Shown: in pieces, positions 14,643 through 25,293 of the stretch | Position numbering within the stretch: position 1 is the stretch's first letter | Layout: every line of letters starts with the position of its first letter | From: Spirogloea muscicola | Taxonomy: Eukaryota > Streptophyta > Zygnematophyceae > Spirogloeales > Spirogloeaceae | Assembly (NCBI GenBank): GCA_009602725.1 | Contig: WELB01000257.1 | Span: 22,686 to 52,463, forward strand | DNA: 29,778 nt | Direction of reading: 5' to 3' | The notes under the pieces: model-generated | The model's database searches: none | What the model saw: the letters and a program-made list of their open reading frames with translations, nothing else | What the model was told of the DNA's origin: nothing | Position numbers and translations under genes: made by a program

Positions 14643-16980
14643 CCGCCGCCGCCGCCGCCGCCACTGCCGCCGCCGCCGCCGCCTGAAGCGCCCCCGCTGC
14701 CACCGCCCTAGACCCCAAGCCCAAATCTTAGTCGTGTTAATCATAGAACCTTATCTCTTTCTCGCCGCCGCCATCGCCACCGCCGACGCCGCCGCCGCCG
14801 TTGCCGCCGCCGCCGCCGTCGCCCGTCAGTTGAACGCCCTCGTCGGCCGGGGTGGCGGCGGCGGCGGGCTCAGCGAGGGCTCGCCCGCCGTAATCGCTCG
14901 GCGGCTGGCCGGCTGAGCGTCTCACAGGGCGCCCTCGATGCCGGAGCGCCGCAGGCGTCGCACAGTCGCACAGTGACTTTGAAGCCAGTCTCTGATCCCT
15001 TCAGTGGTGAAAGCAGTAGCAGTTTGTACGGTGTGCTGAGGTCTCAGAGCTGGCCACTCTTGATGGTGCACCTCTTGGGTGTGTTCGACATGCACCCCAC
15101 CCGTCTTCTCCAGTTACTTCCTCAGCTGGGCGTTTGCCGCCCCTCTACACGGAAACAGCAGAACGCCCCCGTCTTGGCGGTACTGACTCAGATCCCCTAC
15201 TGCGGCATAAACAGACTAGCACAGGCTTCGCCTGCAGCAAACAGGTCCGACTAGCATGGGCTCTGTCCACATTTGAGGTGAGAGGCAGCCACAGCTAGGG
15301 CGCACGGGGCAGCGGCGCGGTCGCCTCGGAGGCGGGCTAAGCCCGATGTGCCGGGCCACCCCTCACTCACAAGGAGCGTACCCACGGCTGAGTCAGATGG
15401 TTACCCATTGATTATGCTGGTTCACATCGCTGATTCACCATACGACCACACTCAATAGCACGGAGGCGCTTTCACTGAACACCCTGTCGCACCTCGGCTA
15501 CAGTTTTGCAAGAGTCTTGCCAAGGGAACCTCTCTTAATTTACTGGACACGCGATGCGCCCTCCTTGCTCCCCGTCGTGCGCAACAACCTCCGGAGCAAT
15601 CAGTCATTCAAAGCTGGATTTTCTTTGGCCGTCGATGCGCACGTCTGCTGGTGCATGCTGTGATCCTGGCCGATGGGCAAGTCAGTGCCCTCCTGTTGGA
15701 GATGCAGCACCCAGTTATGGCATGGGGGCCGAGGGTTCACTACATCGCCTCACAAGACCATGGCCGCTCTGCAGGTTTTTGAGAGGCTCAATTGATGTTC
15801 CTTGGCCACGTCTCGCTTGTTCCACACCCTCCTGCGAGCCCGGGCTCCGCTGTGTGTACGCCAGTGGCATCGAGCTAGCTCACAGTTGCAACTCAGCTGA
15901 GCTTCTTGACTGCGACTCTGGACGTTGCTGGCGATATGATGTATAAGTCTTTGCAGAAGGGCTAATGCTTTCCTTATGTCAGCTGCTTGTGACAACCACG
16001 GCACCTTCAATGACCTCCAAGACCCTCTGGCTACGCCGGGGTCTTTGATGGCATGCTTCTGTCAGGGTATGTATTCATGCAACTCACGTTTTCAAGCAAA
16101 TTTTGCTGACCGCGTGCTCTAATCGGATAAAGGTTGGAAATCTTAGATGCGCACTGCCCAGAAGCTTGGCTTATAGTAGAAGTTTATCTTGGCTGATGTA
16201 TGCAAAGAGCTGCATTTGCACGTGCTTAATATCAGTACTGGATGACATGAAGAGATTCGTACCATCAGGCCTCCCAGGCAAGGAGCTTAGTGCAGTCGTC
16301 ATCAGAGAGGCACTCTACGGATCCTGCACGGAGATGCTCTCAATTGGCTCTACACTGTTGCTGGATTACATTCTCGCTATGGCTGCATGCCAATCTTACC
16401 AATGTGTGCACATCACAGCTGGCTACACGGCACATACTTGTCTTCTGGGAGAGTGCCGACCTTGTTTGAGGCCCGCAGCTGCAAACTGGAATGTGGCCTA
16501 GTCTAGTCAAAAAATATGCAACGCGAAAATGGTTGCGTGCTCAGTATGGGCTTGCAACTTATTGTTGTATGTCCAAGAAGCTTGACATGCAGGTTATTGC
16601 TGCACGGAAGGCAATATGGGGTGTTACTAGGAGTGACCAGCTCGGGTTTGTTATTGTGCTGTGTGTCGCCCTGTCTGCTCCCGCTACCGGCCATTGGCTA
16701 TCTGTACAGCTTGACAGGCAGTATGCATTCCCACAAGGAGGCGTTGCCTACTCTGGACCCCTGCGAGTGCAAGTTGGTTGGTCAAAGATGAGCTACCTGT
16801 TGTTAGTGTCTGTTTGGCACATGCATCTGCAACAATAGCATGCCACAAATGAGACCAACCATTGTAAAGTTCATGCAGTGAACGATACAGCTTCTAGGGC
16901 TGTGCTCAGGTAGGATCATTGATGATTTACAGCAACATCTTGCATCTCTGAAGGAAAAGTTAGTGTCAGATTTGCAAGCC
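14643..16980. other. Unassigned 2.3-kb region, possible unrecognised plus-strand gene
   Basis: After the gap come (CCG)n and an Ala-rich plus-strand frame (about 14760-14916) ending in SPAVIARRLAG. Exon-like GC-rich pieces occur at about 15450-15660 (EPLLIYWTRDAPSLLPVV) and 15820-15945 (Cys-rich, SCNSAELLDCDSGRCW). Frames at 16103-16501 and 16491-16838 are open, but I recognise no family. I could not join these into one phase-consistent model. It lies back to back with the subtilase and tail to tail with the KNOX gene, so a plus-strand gene is possible. The KNOX 3' UTR must lie below 17025. Confidence 0.35.
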
Positions 16981-17024
16981 ACAGTACAAGCTGAAAGATG
17001 ATCTGGGGTTCTACTTACACTAGA

Positions 17025-19227
17025 TTACTCTGGTAACTGCAACGCATGGCAGTACAAGCAGTCAGGCGAGCAGAAGAAAGAGCTGAAATACTTTGCTTTG
17101 AGGCGCTTTGCAGACGTCTTCGCCTCGCTTTTACTCGACGAATTATGCCAGTTCCTCTTCCTCTGGTTGATGAACCAGTTATTGATCTGAATAGAGGGTC
17201 CAGCTGCAAGCTAAGAGCCATGCGACACTTTTGATGTGGAGAAAGGTAGGGAAACCATGTGAAATGAAAATGGAATGGTGTACAATGTTTTCTTCTGCAT
17301 ATGAGGAGCTTGTCAATCTGAAGATTTAAGACAATGATGGTCTTGCGCTGACCTGCTTCAGTTCTAGACCAGTCTGTTGGACAAGTATAGTCTTCTCATC
17401 CTCCTGCTCAACATTTGCAGTTGCCTCATGTCAGATAGCAGATTAGTATGACAACATTGGAAGGGGCGAATTAGGGAGGTGCTGCTACTCCTGTGTGTGA
17501 TCTCCAGTCTGCTGCAATGTATTGCAATATTCTTATTGAAATAGGCATCTGTGAAGTGCTTGCAGCTTCCAGCCTGTCAATGACAAAGATTCCATACAGT
17601 TGGATACGGCCACTTTGCATGGGAGTTCCACCAGGCTTTGAGCACTTGAGTGGTGTCGCCTGGCAGCTTTCCTGCTCGACGCTTCCTCATGATCTCCTCA
17701 CGCACATCCTCAAGTCGAGCACGATATCCCTGAGCAGAAGCCAGTACTTGTGAGCTGACCTGTATTGAGCACCCGCTGTAAACCTCAAGTCAAATAAAGT
17801 CGAGCAACACAGGCATGCTTACTTGCTTAAGCTGCTGCTTGAGCTCTTGCCGCATTCTCTCCATGAGGTTCTGCTCGGAATCAGACCGCAGGAGGGAGGG
17901 CTGCTGTGCAAGTGCTTGCTCTTCCATAGGCCTTTCGCCACTCGATGGCGCATGCATGTGCAACTCAAACGACGCGTCGTCCACCAAATCCTCATCTGAC
18001 ATTGTTGCTCCGGTTCCTGGACCTGCTTCAACACCTGCCCATCCGCAACAGCGCCTTGAAGGCTGCTTCTTAGACTGGGGTGTTATTGTGCTCCCAAGGG
18101 CAGCCACATATGCAGAGGACAATAGCACGGCATTGAATCATTGGGTGGGTCGTGCCTGTGATGCTGACAAGTGATTGCTCAAGCTCCCAGCATGCGAGGA
18201 CGGCTTCGCGTGCGTGCACGCGCACATGCTGCTCCAGCTCCTCCTTGAAGGACTGCAGGAGGACCACCATCTGCGCCTGCAGTGTCCACTCAAGAACTAT
18301 AAGCCTCACAGTACCTTGAGTAGAGTCTGAAGCATCGAAGACTATAGTACATAGACATACACCCTCTTGACCTCTAAACTTGCTGCTCAAGGTGGTGAGG
18401 ATTGCCAGCAATGGGGCCAGGCAGAAGCAACAGTCTGCCGATTGATCGAGATTCTGAAGCTATAGACTTCATTCAGAGCGACATGCGTGCCACTAAGTGA
18501 TGAGGTCTGATCACTACGAGCACCCACACACATGCAGTCGGACACTCATGCTTGCCTCCTGTCACCAGGTTTTCACATCCAGCATAAGCATGCCTCGTTG
18601 TTGTCAACTCGGCTTACAAATCAAAAAATACGAAAATGGTGATCTGGCAGTTCTGACGACATCTGTTGCAGATGACTCTGGAGCGTCGAGAAGCTCGCAC
18701 CATAAACCAGTCGAGGTCAGTCTGCTCATCGAGCAACAGCTCGTGGGAGCCGCCGGGCGGCAGGAGGAACATGTACTTCTCCACCACGCCATCCGCCTGG
18801 CTCAGCTGCTCATCCAGCTGCGGGAGCTGGTCCACCGGCGTCGCGACCTTGAGGCAGGCGACGTGAGCTGCACGCATCGCGAACGCAGACACAGTGGCGC
18901 TGAGATTGCTGCAATCGCGTGTCATTGCTGAGACTGTACAAAGGGCATTGATGATGAAGTACTTTCCCACACAAATGGCAGAGGTAAGGCCGTGGCATTC
19001 ATTGGAACAAGGAGCGAATTGCAACTGCAACGCAGCTAGAAAGCGCCCGAGATTGCATGCGGAAGAGGCGGTGGCGATGGAGGAGCTGCGGGGCGTCGCG
19101 GAGGGCGTGGCCTCGGCGACCGTACCTTCGACGAGCTGGCCGTACAGCGCGTGCGACACGATCTGCGCCTTGAGGAAGTGGAGCGGGAGGAGGTGCTGGT
19201 CGCCGCCGTCGTCGTCGTCCGGCAGGC

Positions 19228-19263
<36 letters not shown>

Positions 19264-19264
19264 A
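17025..19264 (-). CDS. Class II KNOX homeobox transcription factor (KNAT3/4/5/7-like), start unresolved
   Basis: This is a TALE homeodomain regulator; class II KNOX act in diploid differentiation and pair with BELL proteins. Exons are (19264 or upstream)-19126, 18867-18701, 18276-18156, 18022-17823, 17729-17598, 17403-17353 and 17186-17025, phase-consistent. KNOX1 is [37 protein letters not shown]2 is [20 protein letters not shown] then [20 protein letters not shown]. The [10 protein letters not shown] stretch is typical of class II. ELK is [20 protein letters not shown]. The homeodomain runs from [19 protein letters not shown] through KWPYPT, the TALE insertion, to [15 protein letters not shown]. 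The short tail has a Lys/Ser stretch. Intron 3 uses a GC donor. The N-terminus is an Ala-rich (GCC)n tract with no in-frame ATG, and an N at 19289 may hide an indel. An ATG at 19422 is in another frame. Confidence 0.93.
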
Positions 19265-19371
19265 GTGCGGGGCCGGATCAGGCGGGGCNGTTGGCGGCGG
19301 CTGTTGGCCAGCGGCGGAGAGTGGTGGTGTTGGGAGGCGCCTCGGGGTGGCCGCCCCGGGACTCGCGTTTC

Positions 19372-19382
19372 GTATTTAAATG
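19372..19382 (-). promoter_or_regulatory. Possible TATA-like element upstream of KNOX gene
   Basis: The minus strand reads CATTTAAATACG about 100 nt upstream of the Ala-rich coding tract. It may be a TATA box or, if the ATG at 19422 is real with a frameshift at the N, part of the coding sequence. Confidence 0.25.
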
Positions 19383-19751
19383 ATGGACGGCTGAAGTGGG
19401 CCAAGTACAACGGCAAGCACATCTGATAACGTACATTAGCACTGCAAATCGACCCGCTCAGTAACGACGGGTCGGCACCCCGGGGTCAGGGGAAGACAAC
19501 TGCTATCCCATGCATCATCGCCGGTGTGGTGACAACTGACTGCATCGACTCCGCCAGTCCCACCAGATCGGCGTCGTTTGCAGGGCACGCGGTCGGCCTG
19601 GCGAGGAGCGCAAATATGCTGATCACCCGGTTGGTGATGAATTCGCGGCCCTGGCGATGGACGTAAACGGGGCTTTCGGCAGCCGCTGGCTGGATCTCCT
19701 TCAGCGGCTTGAAAGAAGAAGTGCGCGCCCATAGAGGAGGGGCTGGCAAAG

Positions 19752-19960
19752 AAGAAGTGGCTCTCCCAATGGGGGCAAGGGCTGTGAGAAGAAGTGGCTC
19801 TCCCAATGGGGGCAAGGGCTGTGAGAAGCCAGCCCGAAAAGAATTGACAAGGTTCGAAGGGGCCATTTTTGGGCTGGCAAAGCCAGCCCAAAAAAAATGG
19901 ACAGTGTCCAGAGCCAAAGAAAGAAGAAGAAGTGGCTCGCTCTCCCAATGGGGGCAAGGG
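19752..19960 (+). repeat. Three direct repeats of a 38-40 bp unit
   Basis: GAAGAAGTGGCTC, TCCCAATGGGGGCAAGG and GCTGTG recur at about 19752, 19790 and 19926, the first two nearly adjacent. They are parts of the hairpin repeat family. Confidence 0.8.
19862..19899. repeat. Strong hairpin
   Basis: TTTTTGGGCTGGC, loop AAA and GCCAGCCCAAAAA give a perfect 13-bp stem (19866-19894), with CCAT/ATGG flanks extending it. A sister hairpin with loop TTT lies at 20403-20421. Confidence 0.85.
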
Positions 19961-20647
19961 CTGTGGGAAGCCAGCCCGAAAAGAATTGACAAAGAAAGAG
20001 GAGCCGGAAAAAGGACTACACTACAAAACACTGCAGAACACAAAGCCAAACACAAAGCGGCTTGAAAGCCAGGCCATTGACCGGCGGCCCGGTCTGCCAG
20101 GGGCGATGCCCGGATTCAACGCCGCCGGCTCGCTCGCCCAAGTCTTCCGCATGCGCCTGGCGGTATCGCTTCAACGCTCCTTTGCCCACGCCGTCTACAC
20201 GCGAGCAGGCCGTGCTTTGGCCGCCGCCTCTGGGTCTCTGCGGAGTGCCTCATTCCCTGCAGCGAGCTACTCAGACCCGATGTTGCTCACTCGTGGGTAC
20301 TGAGCTTCCCTCTGCATCGTCTACGTGTTTTGCAGTGTTTTGTAGTGTAGCCCGATTTCCGGCTCCTCTTTCTTCGGCTTCGGACATTGTCCATTCTTTT
20401 TAGGGCTGGCTTTGCCAGCCCCTCTTCTGTATGGGCGAGCACTCCTTCTTTGGGCTGGCCTCTAACATTCATTGCCTTGCTTTGGAAGAGCTGTTTCTGA
20501 CAAAATCTGAGCCCTCTGGAAGATCTAGTTTGTGGCGCCAATTGCAGCTCACCCAGCTCTCAGGTGCTCGCTTCGCCGTTTCCCCTCCCCCTCTGCCAAC
20601 TCCTCTAGCAGCTCCAGAAGCTGCTGGATGCTAGCTGCTACGTCATG

Positions 20648-21620
20648 AGATGTGCTTGCCTTTGTACTTGGCCATATTGGCCTTCGATTGTTTCAAATAC
20701 ACGACTTTTTCTTCCTGCCAGCGCCTCTTCTCTATGGGCGCGCATTTGCTCCTCCCCCGCCCCCCTTTCATTTCATGCGCTCCACGCGGGGCAGCTTGGG
20801 CCACTCCAGCATTCCGCAGGCCTTAGTTGCATACATAGAATGCGGCTTTCGCTTAGTTTGCAGCGCTCACAAGCATTGGCTCTTCATCAACGTGCAGGAC
20901 GCGCTCTAAGTCAGGCCTCCGGCTTTCGTGGCGGCGCTCCAGCTCCCCAAGTTCGCTTGTCGGATTTGTTTATGCTCACCCGTGGGTACTAATGTGACCC
21001 TGTTGCCTTAGGCACCTCAGTTTAGGTCTCTGTATGTAGCCTTGTTCAGTTTGCACTAGACTCTGCCTGGACAATGTATTGGCTTGAATTGGCCACCCCT
21101 TCATTTCCTGCGCTCCGCGCACCTTCTCTCATTTTGGGCTGGCTTTGCAAGCCCCCGCCCCCCTTCTCTCAGGGCGAGCACTCTTCTCTTTTCCAGGCTC
21201 CCTTGGACCTTGTTCATTCTTCTGTGGGCTTGCTTCTCTTTTGCTTCTTCTTGTGCTCGTTCCTCTTTGTGCTTCCCCTGACTCCTTCTCGTGCTTAGTT
21301 ATTCTTTTTTTGGGCTGGCTTCTCCCAGCCCCTATCCTCTATGGGCGAGCCCATCTTTTGTTCATTCTTTTTTGGGCTGGCGTTCGCAGCCCCTATCCTC
21401 AATGGGCGAGCCCTTCCCCTTCTTCTCCAGCCCTCGCCCCCACCTTTGGACGAAGCTGTCATACTTTGGAAGAGCTGCTTCTCCTACTTCTCCAGTTTGG
21501 CCTTCGTTTGTTTCAAATACACGAAATCTTTTTCTACTTCTCCAGTATAGAGGAGGGAAAGCTTTCGTGTGTTTGAAACAAACGAAGGCCATATGGCCAA
21601 GTACAAAGGCAAGCACATCT
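20648..21620. mobile_element. Putative MITE-like element with about 55-bp terminal inverted repeats
   Basis: The left end 20648-20703 begins AGATGTGCTTGCC, TTTGTACTTGGCC and ends CAAATACACG. The right end 21566-21620 is its reverse complement with few mismatches (CGTGTGTTTG ... GGCAAGCACATCT). There is no transposase frame inside the 973 bp. A third partial copy of the right end is at 19398-19424. A clear target-site duplication is not visible, and similarity between 19424-19465 and 21621-21660 continues past the apparent end, so the true borders may be wider. Confidence 0.6.
21499..21590. repeat. 28-bp stem hairpin inside the TIR element
   Basis: GGCCTTCGTTTGTTTC (from 21499) through ACACGAAA pairs with TTTCGTGTGTTTGAAAC (from 21563) through GAAGGCC, with one G-T wobble and a loop of about 36 nt. 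An internal third copy of the terminal repeat causes this. Confidence 0.8.
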
Positions 21621-22190
21621 TAAGACCTACATAATCTACAGTAGATTGACCCGCTCAGTAACCACGGGTAAAAACATAAAGGTTCGGTAACCGATGCCTG
21701 AATACTAGATGGCAAATACGAAGCCCTTCTGCCACCAACTAGAGGAGGGGGGAAGCCGAAAAGTCCACGAGGCCGGCAGCCAATGAGACCCCCGCTTTGC
21801 ATTTTTAGGAGTGGAGGGGAGGGACAGGGGCCCACACGAGCCCGGCTTCTGGTCACCATCTAATTGGATTACGCTTTCGGCTCCCTAAGCCGATCCAATA
21901 GAATCGCCGCAAATTGCTACGTCGGAGATGGCCGTTGGGGCCACTTCACGACGAGGCTGTGCCACGTGTTGGCGTGGCTCCCGCGGGCTGGGACCGCCTG
22001 CATGCGCCGACACGTGGCTGGCGGGACCAGCGCCCGCTGAAGTCTCACTGGCTCCCAACTGCTGTCACAGTCGGGAAGCTGAAGTGACGCCCTTCCAAAA
22101 AGGAAAACTATCTCCAGTAGATACGGCGATGGCTGTGATTGGCTAAGCCCAGAAACGAAGGACAAAGTCCGAAAGGGGCAACAAGAAAGC

Positions 22191-22562
22191 GCTAAAGCAA
22201 CTCTGCGCCTCAGTGGACCACTGGGTGCTCAATATCGAAGATAGGGCTCGCCCAGTGAGGATAGGGGCTGGAAAAGCCAGCCCAATAAAGAAGGAACAAA
22301 GTACGAGAAGTGGGCCAGGGGAAGCGCTAAGGTAAACAAGCACGACAAGAAACAAAGCAGCTACGTATTACTCAGTAACCCCTGCTAAGAAGCAAGCGCG
22401 GCCAGACCTGAAGTTGCTAAGCAACCTCAGGTCAGAGAAGCTAGGCTTCTGGAAGTGAGTGCTGCCTCTGGCCGGAGCCAGAGGCAGCAGCGAGGGCTCT
22501 GCCGGCACGCAGGAGCAGCTAAAGCACTCTGCGCCTCAGTGGACCACTGGGTGCTCAATATC
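22191..22562 (+). repeat. Direct repeat pair of about 45 bp
   Basis: GCTAAAGCA, CTCTGCGCCTCAGTGGACC and ACTGGGTGCTCAATATC occur at 22191-22236 and 22518-22562. A shorter match (ACTGGGTGCTCGAAATC) lies in subtilase intron 2 at 13726. Confidence 0.8.
22461..22488. repeat. Perfect 12-bp hairpin
   Basis: GCTGCCTCTGGC, loop CGGA, then GCCAGAGGCAGC. A decayed relative with CCAGAGGCGGCAGCC lies near 23578. Confidence 0.85.
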
Positions 22563-24901
22563 CCTGCTGAGCAGCCGCAGGTCAGAGAAAGGTCCAACTC
22601 GGGGCCGAGGGCTGCGAAGAAAAGGCAGCCCGAAGGACATTTCCAGCAAAGGGCGATGGCTGTGGTTGGCCGGCCCAGAAAGAAATCGAATCGGAAAGAA
22701 TTGAGGCAGACGAAGAGCGGCTTCCCAAAGTGGTCTCCACTTTCTCCGGGCTGGCTTCACAATAAAACAGCTCGTCCAATGCGAAGGCAATGGCTGTGAG
22801 AGGCCAACCAGCCCAAAGAAATGAATACAGCCCTCGTCTTCCTTCGCTTTCATACAGGGTTCCGGTCCTTGCAGACCTTGTTCCCAGCTCCTACCTTCTA
22901 TATGAGAGCACTTCGTTCAACCCTTTGGGCTGGCCTCTCCGAGCTATGGCCTTACAGGGGAGGAGCTGCTGTATACTTGGAAGAGCTGCTTGTCTACTAA
23001 CGTCACTGTTACCTTAGCCACCTTAGCATTGGGCTTCATTTCACGTTGTCCCATGTTTTGCACTAAGATTTTCCTGAACAATGTATGGGCTTGAATATGC
23101 CACCCTTTCATTTCATGCGCACCCGCACCTTCTCTCTTCTACTGGACCGTGTACACTCTTTTGTAGGCTGGCTTTTCACAACCCTCGCCTCCTTCGAAGG
23201 AGCTGCTTCTTCCAGATGGGGGGAGAAGGCAAAGAAGAACTGCTCTTTTGCCAAAAGCGGCGAAGGCTGCAAAGAGAGGCCAAAATTCCAAAATGGGCGA
23301 GGGCTGTGTAAAGCCAGCCAGAAAGAACAAGGTCCAAAAGGATTTGGAAAGTGGACACCCTTCAGGATGCCTGCTCAGTAAATGTTAAGGGCCAGCACCA
23401 ACGATCAGAGGACAAGGTCCGGCGGGCTGCACGTAGGAATTGAGCAATTTTACAGAAGCAAGCAAACAACAATTATAGTAGCACGGAGACAAGCATGGAT
23501 GGCCCTTCCATACCGTCTACTTCAGCAGCCGCAAGTCGGATACACTAGCAGCCAGAGTGCAGTCCCCCTGCCGGTAGCCAGAGGCGGCAGCCAGGCCTGG
23601 CTAGCACGCAGATGCAAGGAAGGCCCCCTTCCCAGCAACCCAGCAACACTGCCGTTGTTCCCCAGCCCGCCTATCCCACCCTCGCCCCTTGTTCCTCCCC
23701 CCTCACTGTCCTCTGTAGTTCTTCTTGGGCTGGCCTGTCACAGCCATGGCCCATTGTGGAAGAGCTGCTTCTTCTCCATGAAGCTCCTTCGGACCTTGCC
23801 AACGATCAAGGATGCCAAAGTGTATATGTGATGTTTCACCTTCAGATTTACACCACTGAGCAGGTAGCTGAGCAGGCTAGAGTATGCAATGCTGATGTAT
23901 GCTTGAAGTTGGTCTCCTCAGCAGGATCTGTGATCCATTGTGACAATGGAATGGTGGAGGAACGAAGAAGCCTCTATCATACTGAGGCAAAGAGTGCTCT
24001 AGCCTCCAGGAATTGGCCATCCCCAAAATCGACCACTCCCCTTTTGTTACCCCCCGTTTTCTCCAAGTACCAGAATCCTCAAATGTCCAGCTTGAATGCA
24101 AACAACAAAAAATGGCTCGGTACTTGTTCGTCGTTGCCACTTGTGCAGCTGTGTGGTTCAGCGCTTCTGGCCCCTTTGGACCTTGTCCAATGTATCACGG
24201 GCTGGCCCTTTCACAGCATTCGCCCTCTTCTGAATTTGGAAGAGCTTCTTCAATTTAAATACCACATATGCACCAGTGACCACAAGCAGTGATCAGGAGA
24301 TGCTTGGGGTCTATGGGAGTCAAGAAAGCCCTACAGGAAGCCCCGGTGCTGGCTTGCATTGAAGTTGGACAAGGTCAAGTGGAAAGCCGAACACACAGCG
24401 CAAACCACCCAACAACTCGAGTGGCTACTCGGGACAAAGAAACAATTCTCTCAATGTCAAGCAATGGCTGTGAGAGGCCAGCCCAATGCTATGGAGCAAG
24501 GACTGAGAGGGCCGGAAGGTGCAAAATGTGCAAAACTACTCTCCGCGACTTCTGCAAATGGACGTTCATAAAAGTAAGAAACACCGATCGGAGTCAACGG
24601 AGAGTAGGGTGCTTCGTCCTGGCGAAGGCTGGAGGTAGCAGTCAAGGGGCAGCCTGCCCGCCCGTGGACGTCCTGAAACCCATGAAACGAGAGCTGTCAA
24701 GGAACATCCTGTACATCCGAGCAAGCGTAGCCGCCATTGAAGCCGGGCTGCTCGCTCTACTGCCCCCTTGGCGGCAGATCATGGCACACCGTGGAAGCCG
24801 CTGAAGTATAGACATCATCAGCACGGACCAACACTCACAGTATGGTGAAGAGTTTCCATAATTTATTCCGACACTGTCGGCACCGCCCGGCCCGCGATCA
24901 G

Positions 24902-24905
24902 AAAA
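24902..24905 (-). terminator. Pol III terminator of tRNA-Pro
   Basis: A run of four T on the minus strand lies just past the tRNA 3' end. Confidence 0.7.
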
Positions 24906-24916
24906 GCGTGGGCGCA

Positions 24917-24988
24917 GGGGTGTTCCGAGAATCGAACTCGGGACCTCTTGCACCCTAAGCAAGAATCATACCACTAGACCAAACACCC
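24917..24988 (-). tRNA. tRNA-Pro (AGG)
   Basis: This is a 72-nt cytosolic tRNA that reads CCU codons. The acceptor stem GGGTGTT pairs with AACACCC, with discriminator C. The D arm region reads TGGTCTAGTGGTATGA (A box), the anticodon loop is TTAGGGT with anticodon AGG, and the T arm contains GGTCCCGAGTTCGATTCTC (B box GGTTCGATTCC-like). The anticodon stem CTTGC/GCAAG is intact. A Pol III terminator TTTT lies 12 nt downstream (24905-24902). There is no intron and no CCA, as expected for a plant nuclear gene. Confidence 0.96.
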
Positions 24989-25119
24989 CGGTCTGAGCCC
25001 GCAGTAATCGTGGCGGATGGCACAATACATAAACGGTAAGCTTAGTCAGAGTTCAGTTAAGCTGCCGTCTTATTAACGGGCATGAGGGGTGACACGCGGC
25101 CCGCTGTCAGCGGCGGTGC

Positions 25120-25125
25120 CACGTG
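25120..25125 (+). promoter_or_regulatory. G-box CACGTG upstream of carboxypeptidase gene
   Basis: The palindrome GCCACGTGGC is centred about 65 nt upstream of the ATG at 25187. G-boxes bind bZIP and bHLH factors in plants; function here is inferred from position only. Confidence 0.35.
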
Positions 25126-25186
25126 GCGGGCTGCCGGACCCTCGGGAGCGCGGCAGCTTGGTCCGGGCCAGAGCCGCGGGAAGGCC

Positions 25187-25230
25187 ATGGCGCCGCCGCC
25201 GCCGCTGCCGCCGCCGCCGTCGGCGGCGCT

Positions 25231-25293
<63 letters not shown>

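Larger units (their letters stand above)
19398..24860. repeat. Repeat cluster: hairpin units, direct and inverted repeats
   Basis: There is no convincing gene in this 5.4-kb region. It is filled with short related units in both orientations. The commonest reads GGGCTGGC(C/T)TNTCACAGCC, then (A/C)TCGCCC and TTGGAAGAGCTGCTTCTTC. Plus-oriented copies are near 20403, 21140, 21315, 21385, 22925, 23165, 23725 and 24199. Minus-oriented copies are near 19745-20000, 22110, 22260, 22641, 22775, 23287 and 24459. Other recurring blocks are GACCCGCTCAGTAAC (19449, 21648) and CTCAGTGGACCACTGGGTGC (22209, 22533). It lies between the KNOX promoter and tRNA-Pro. Confidence 0.75.

Noticed and set aside
21960-22030. 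Two CACGTG motifs as G-box regulatory sites
   Set aside because: They lie within the repeat cluster, kilobases from any gene start, and a 6-bp match is expected by chance in GC-rich DNA.
22455-22799. Basic plus-strand frame in the repeat cluster as a gene
   Set aside because: It is built from hairpin-repeat units and direct repeats, shows no family motif, and overlapping frames are equally open.
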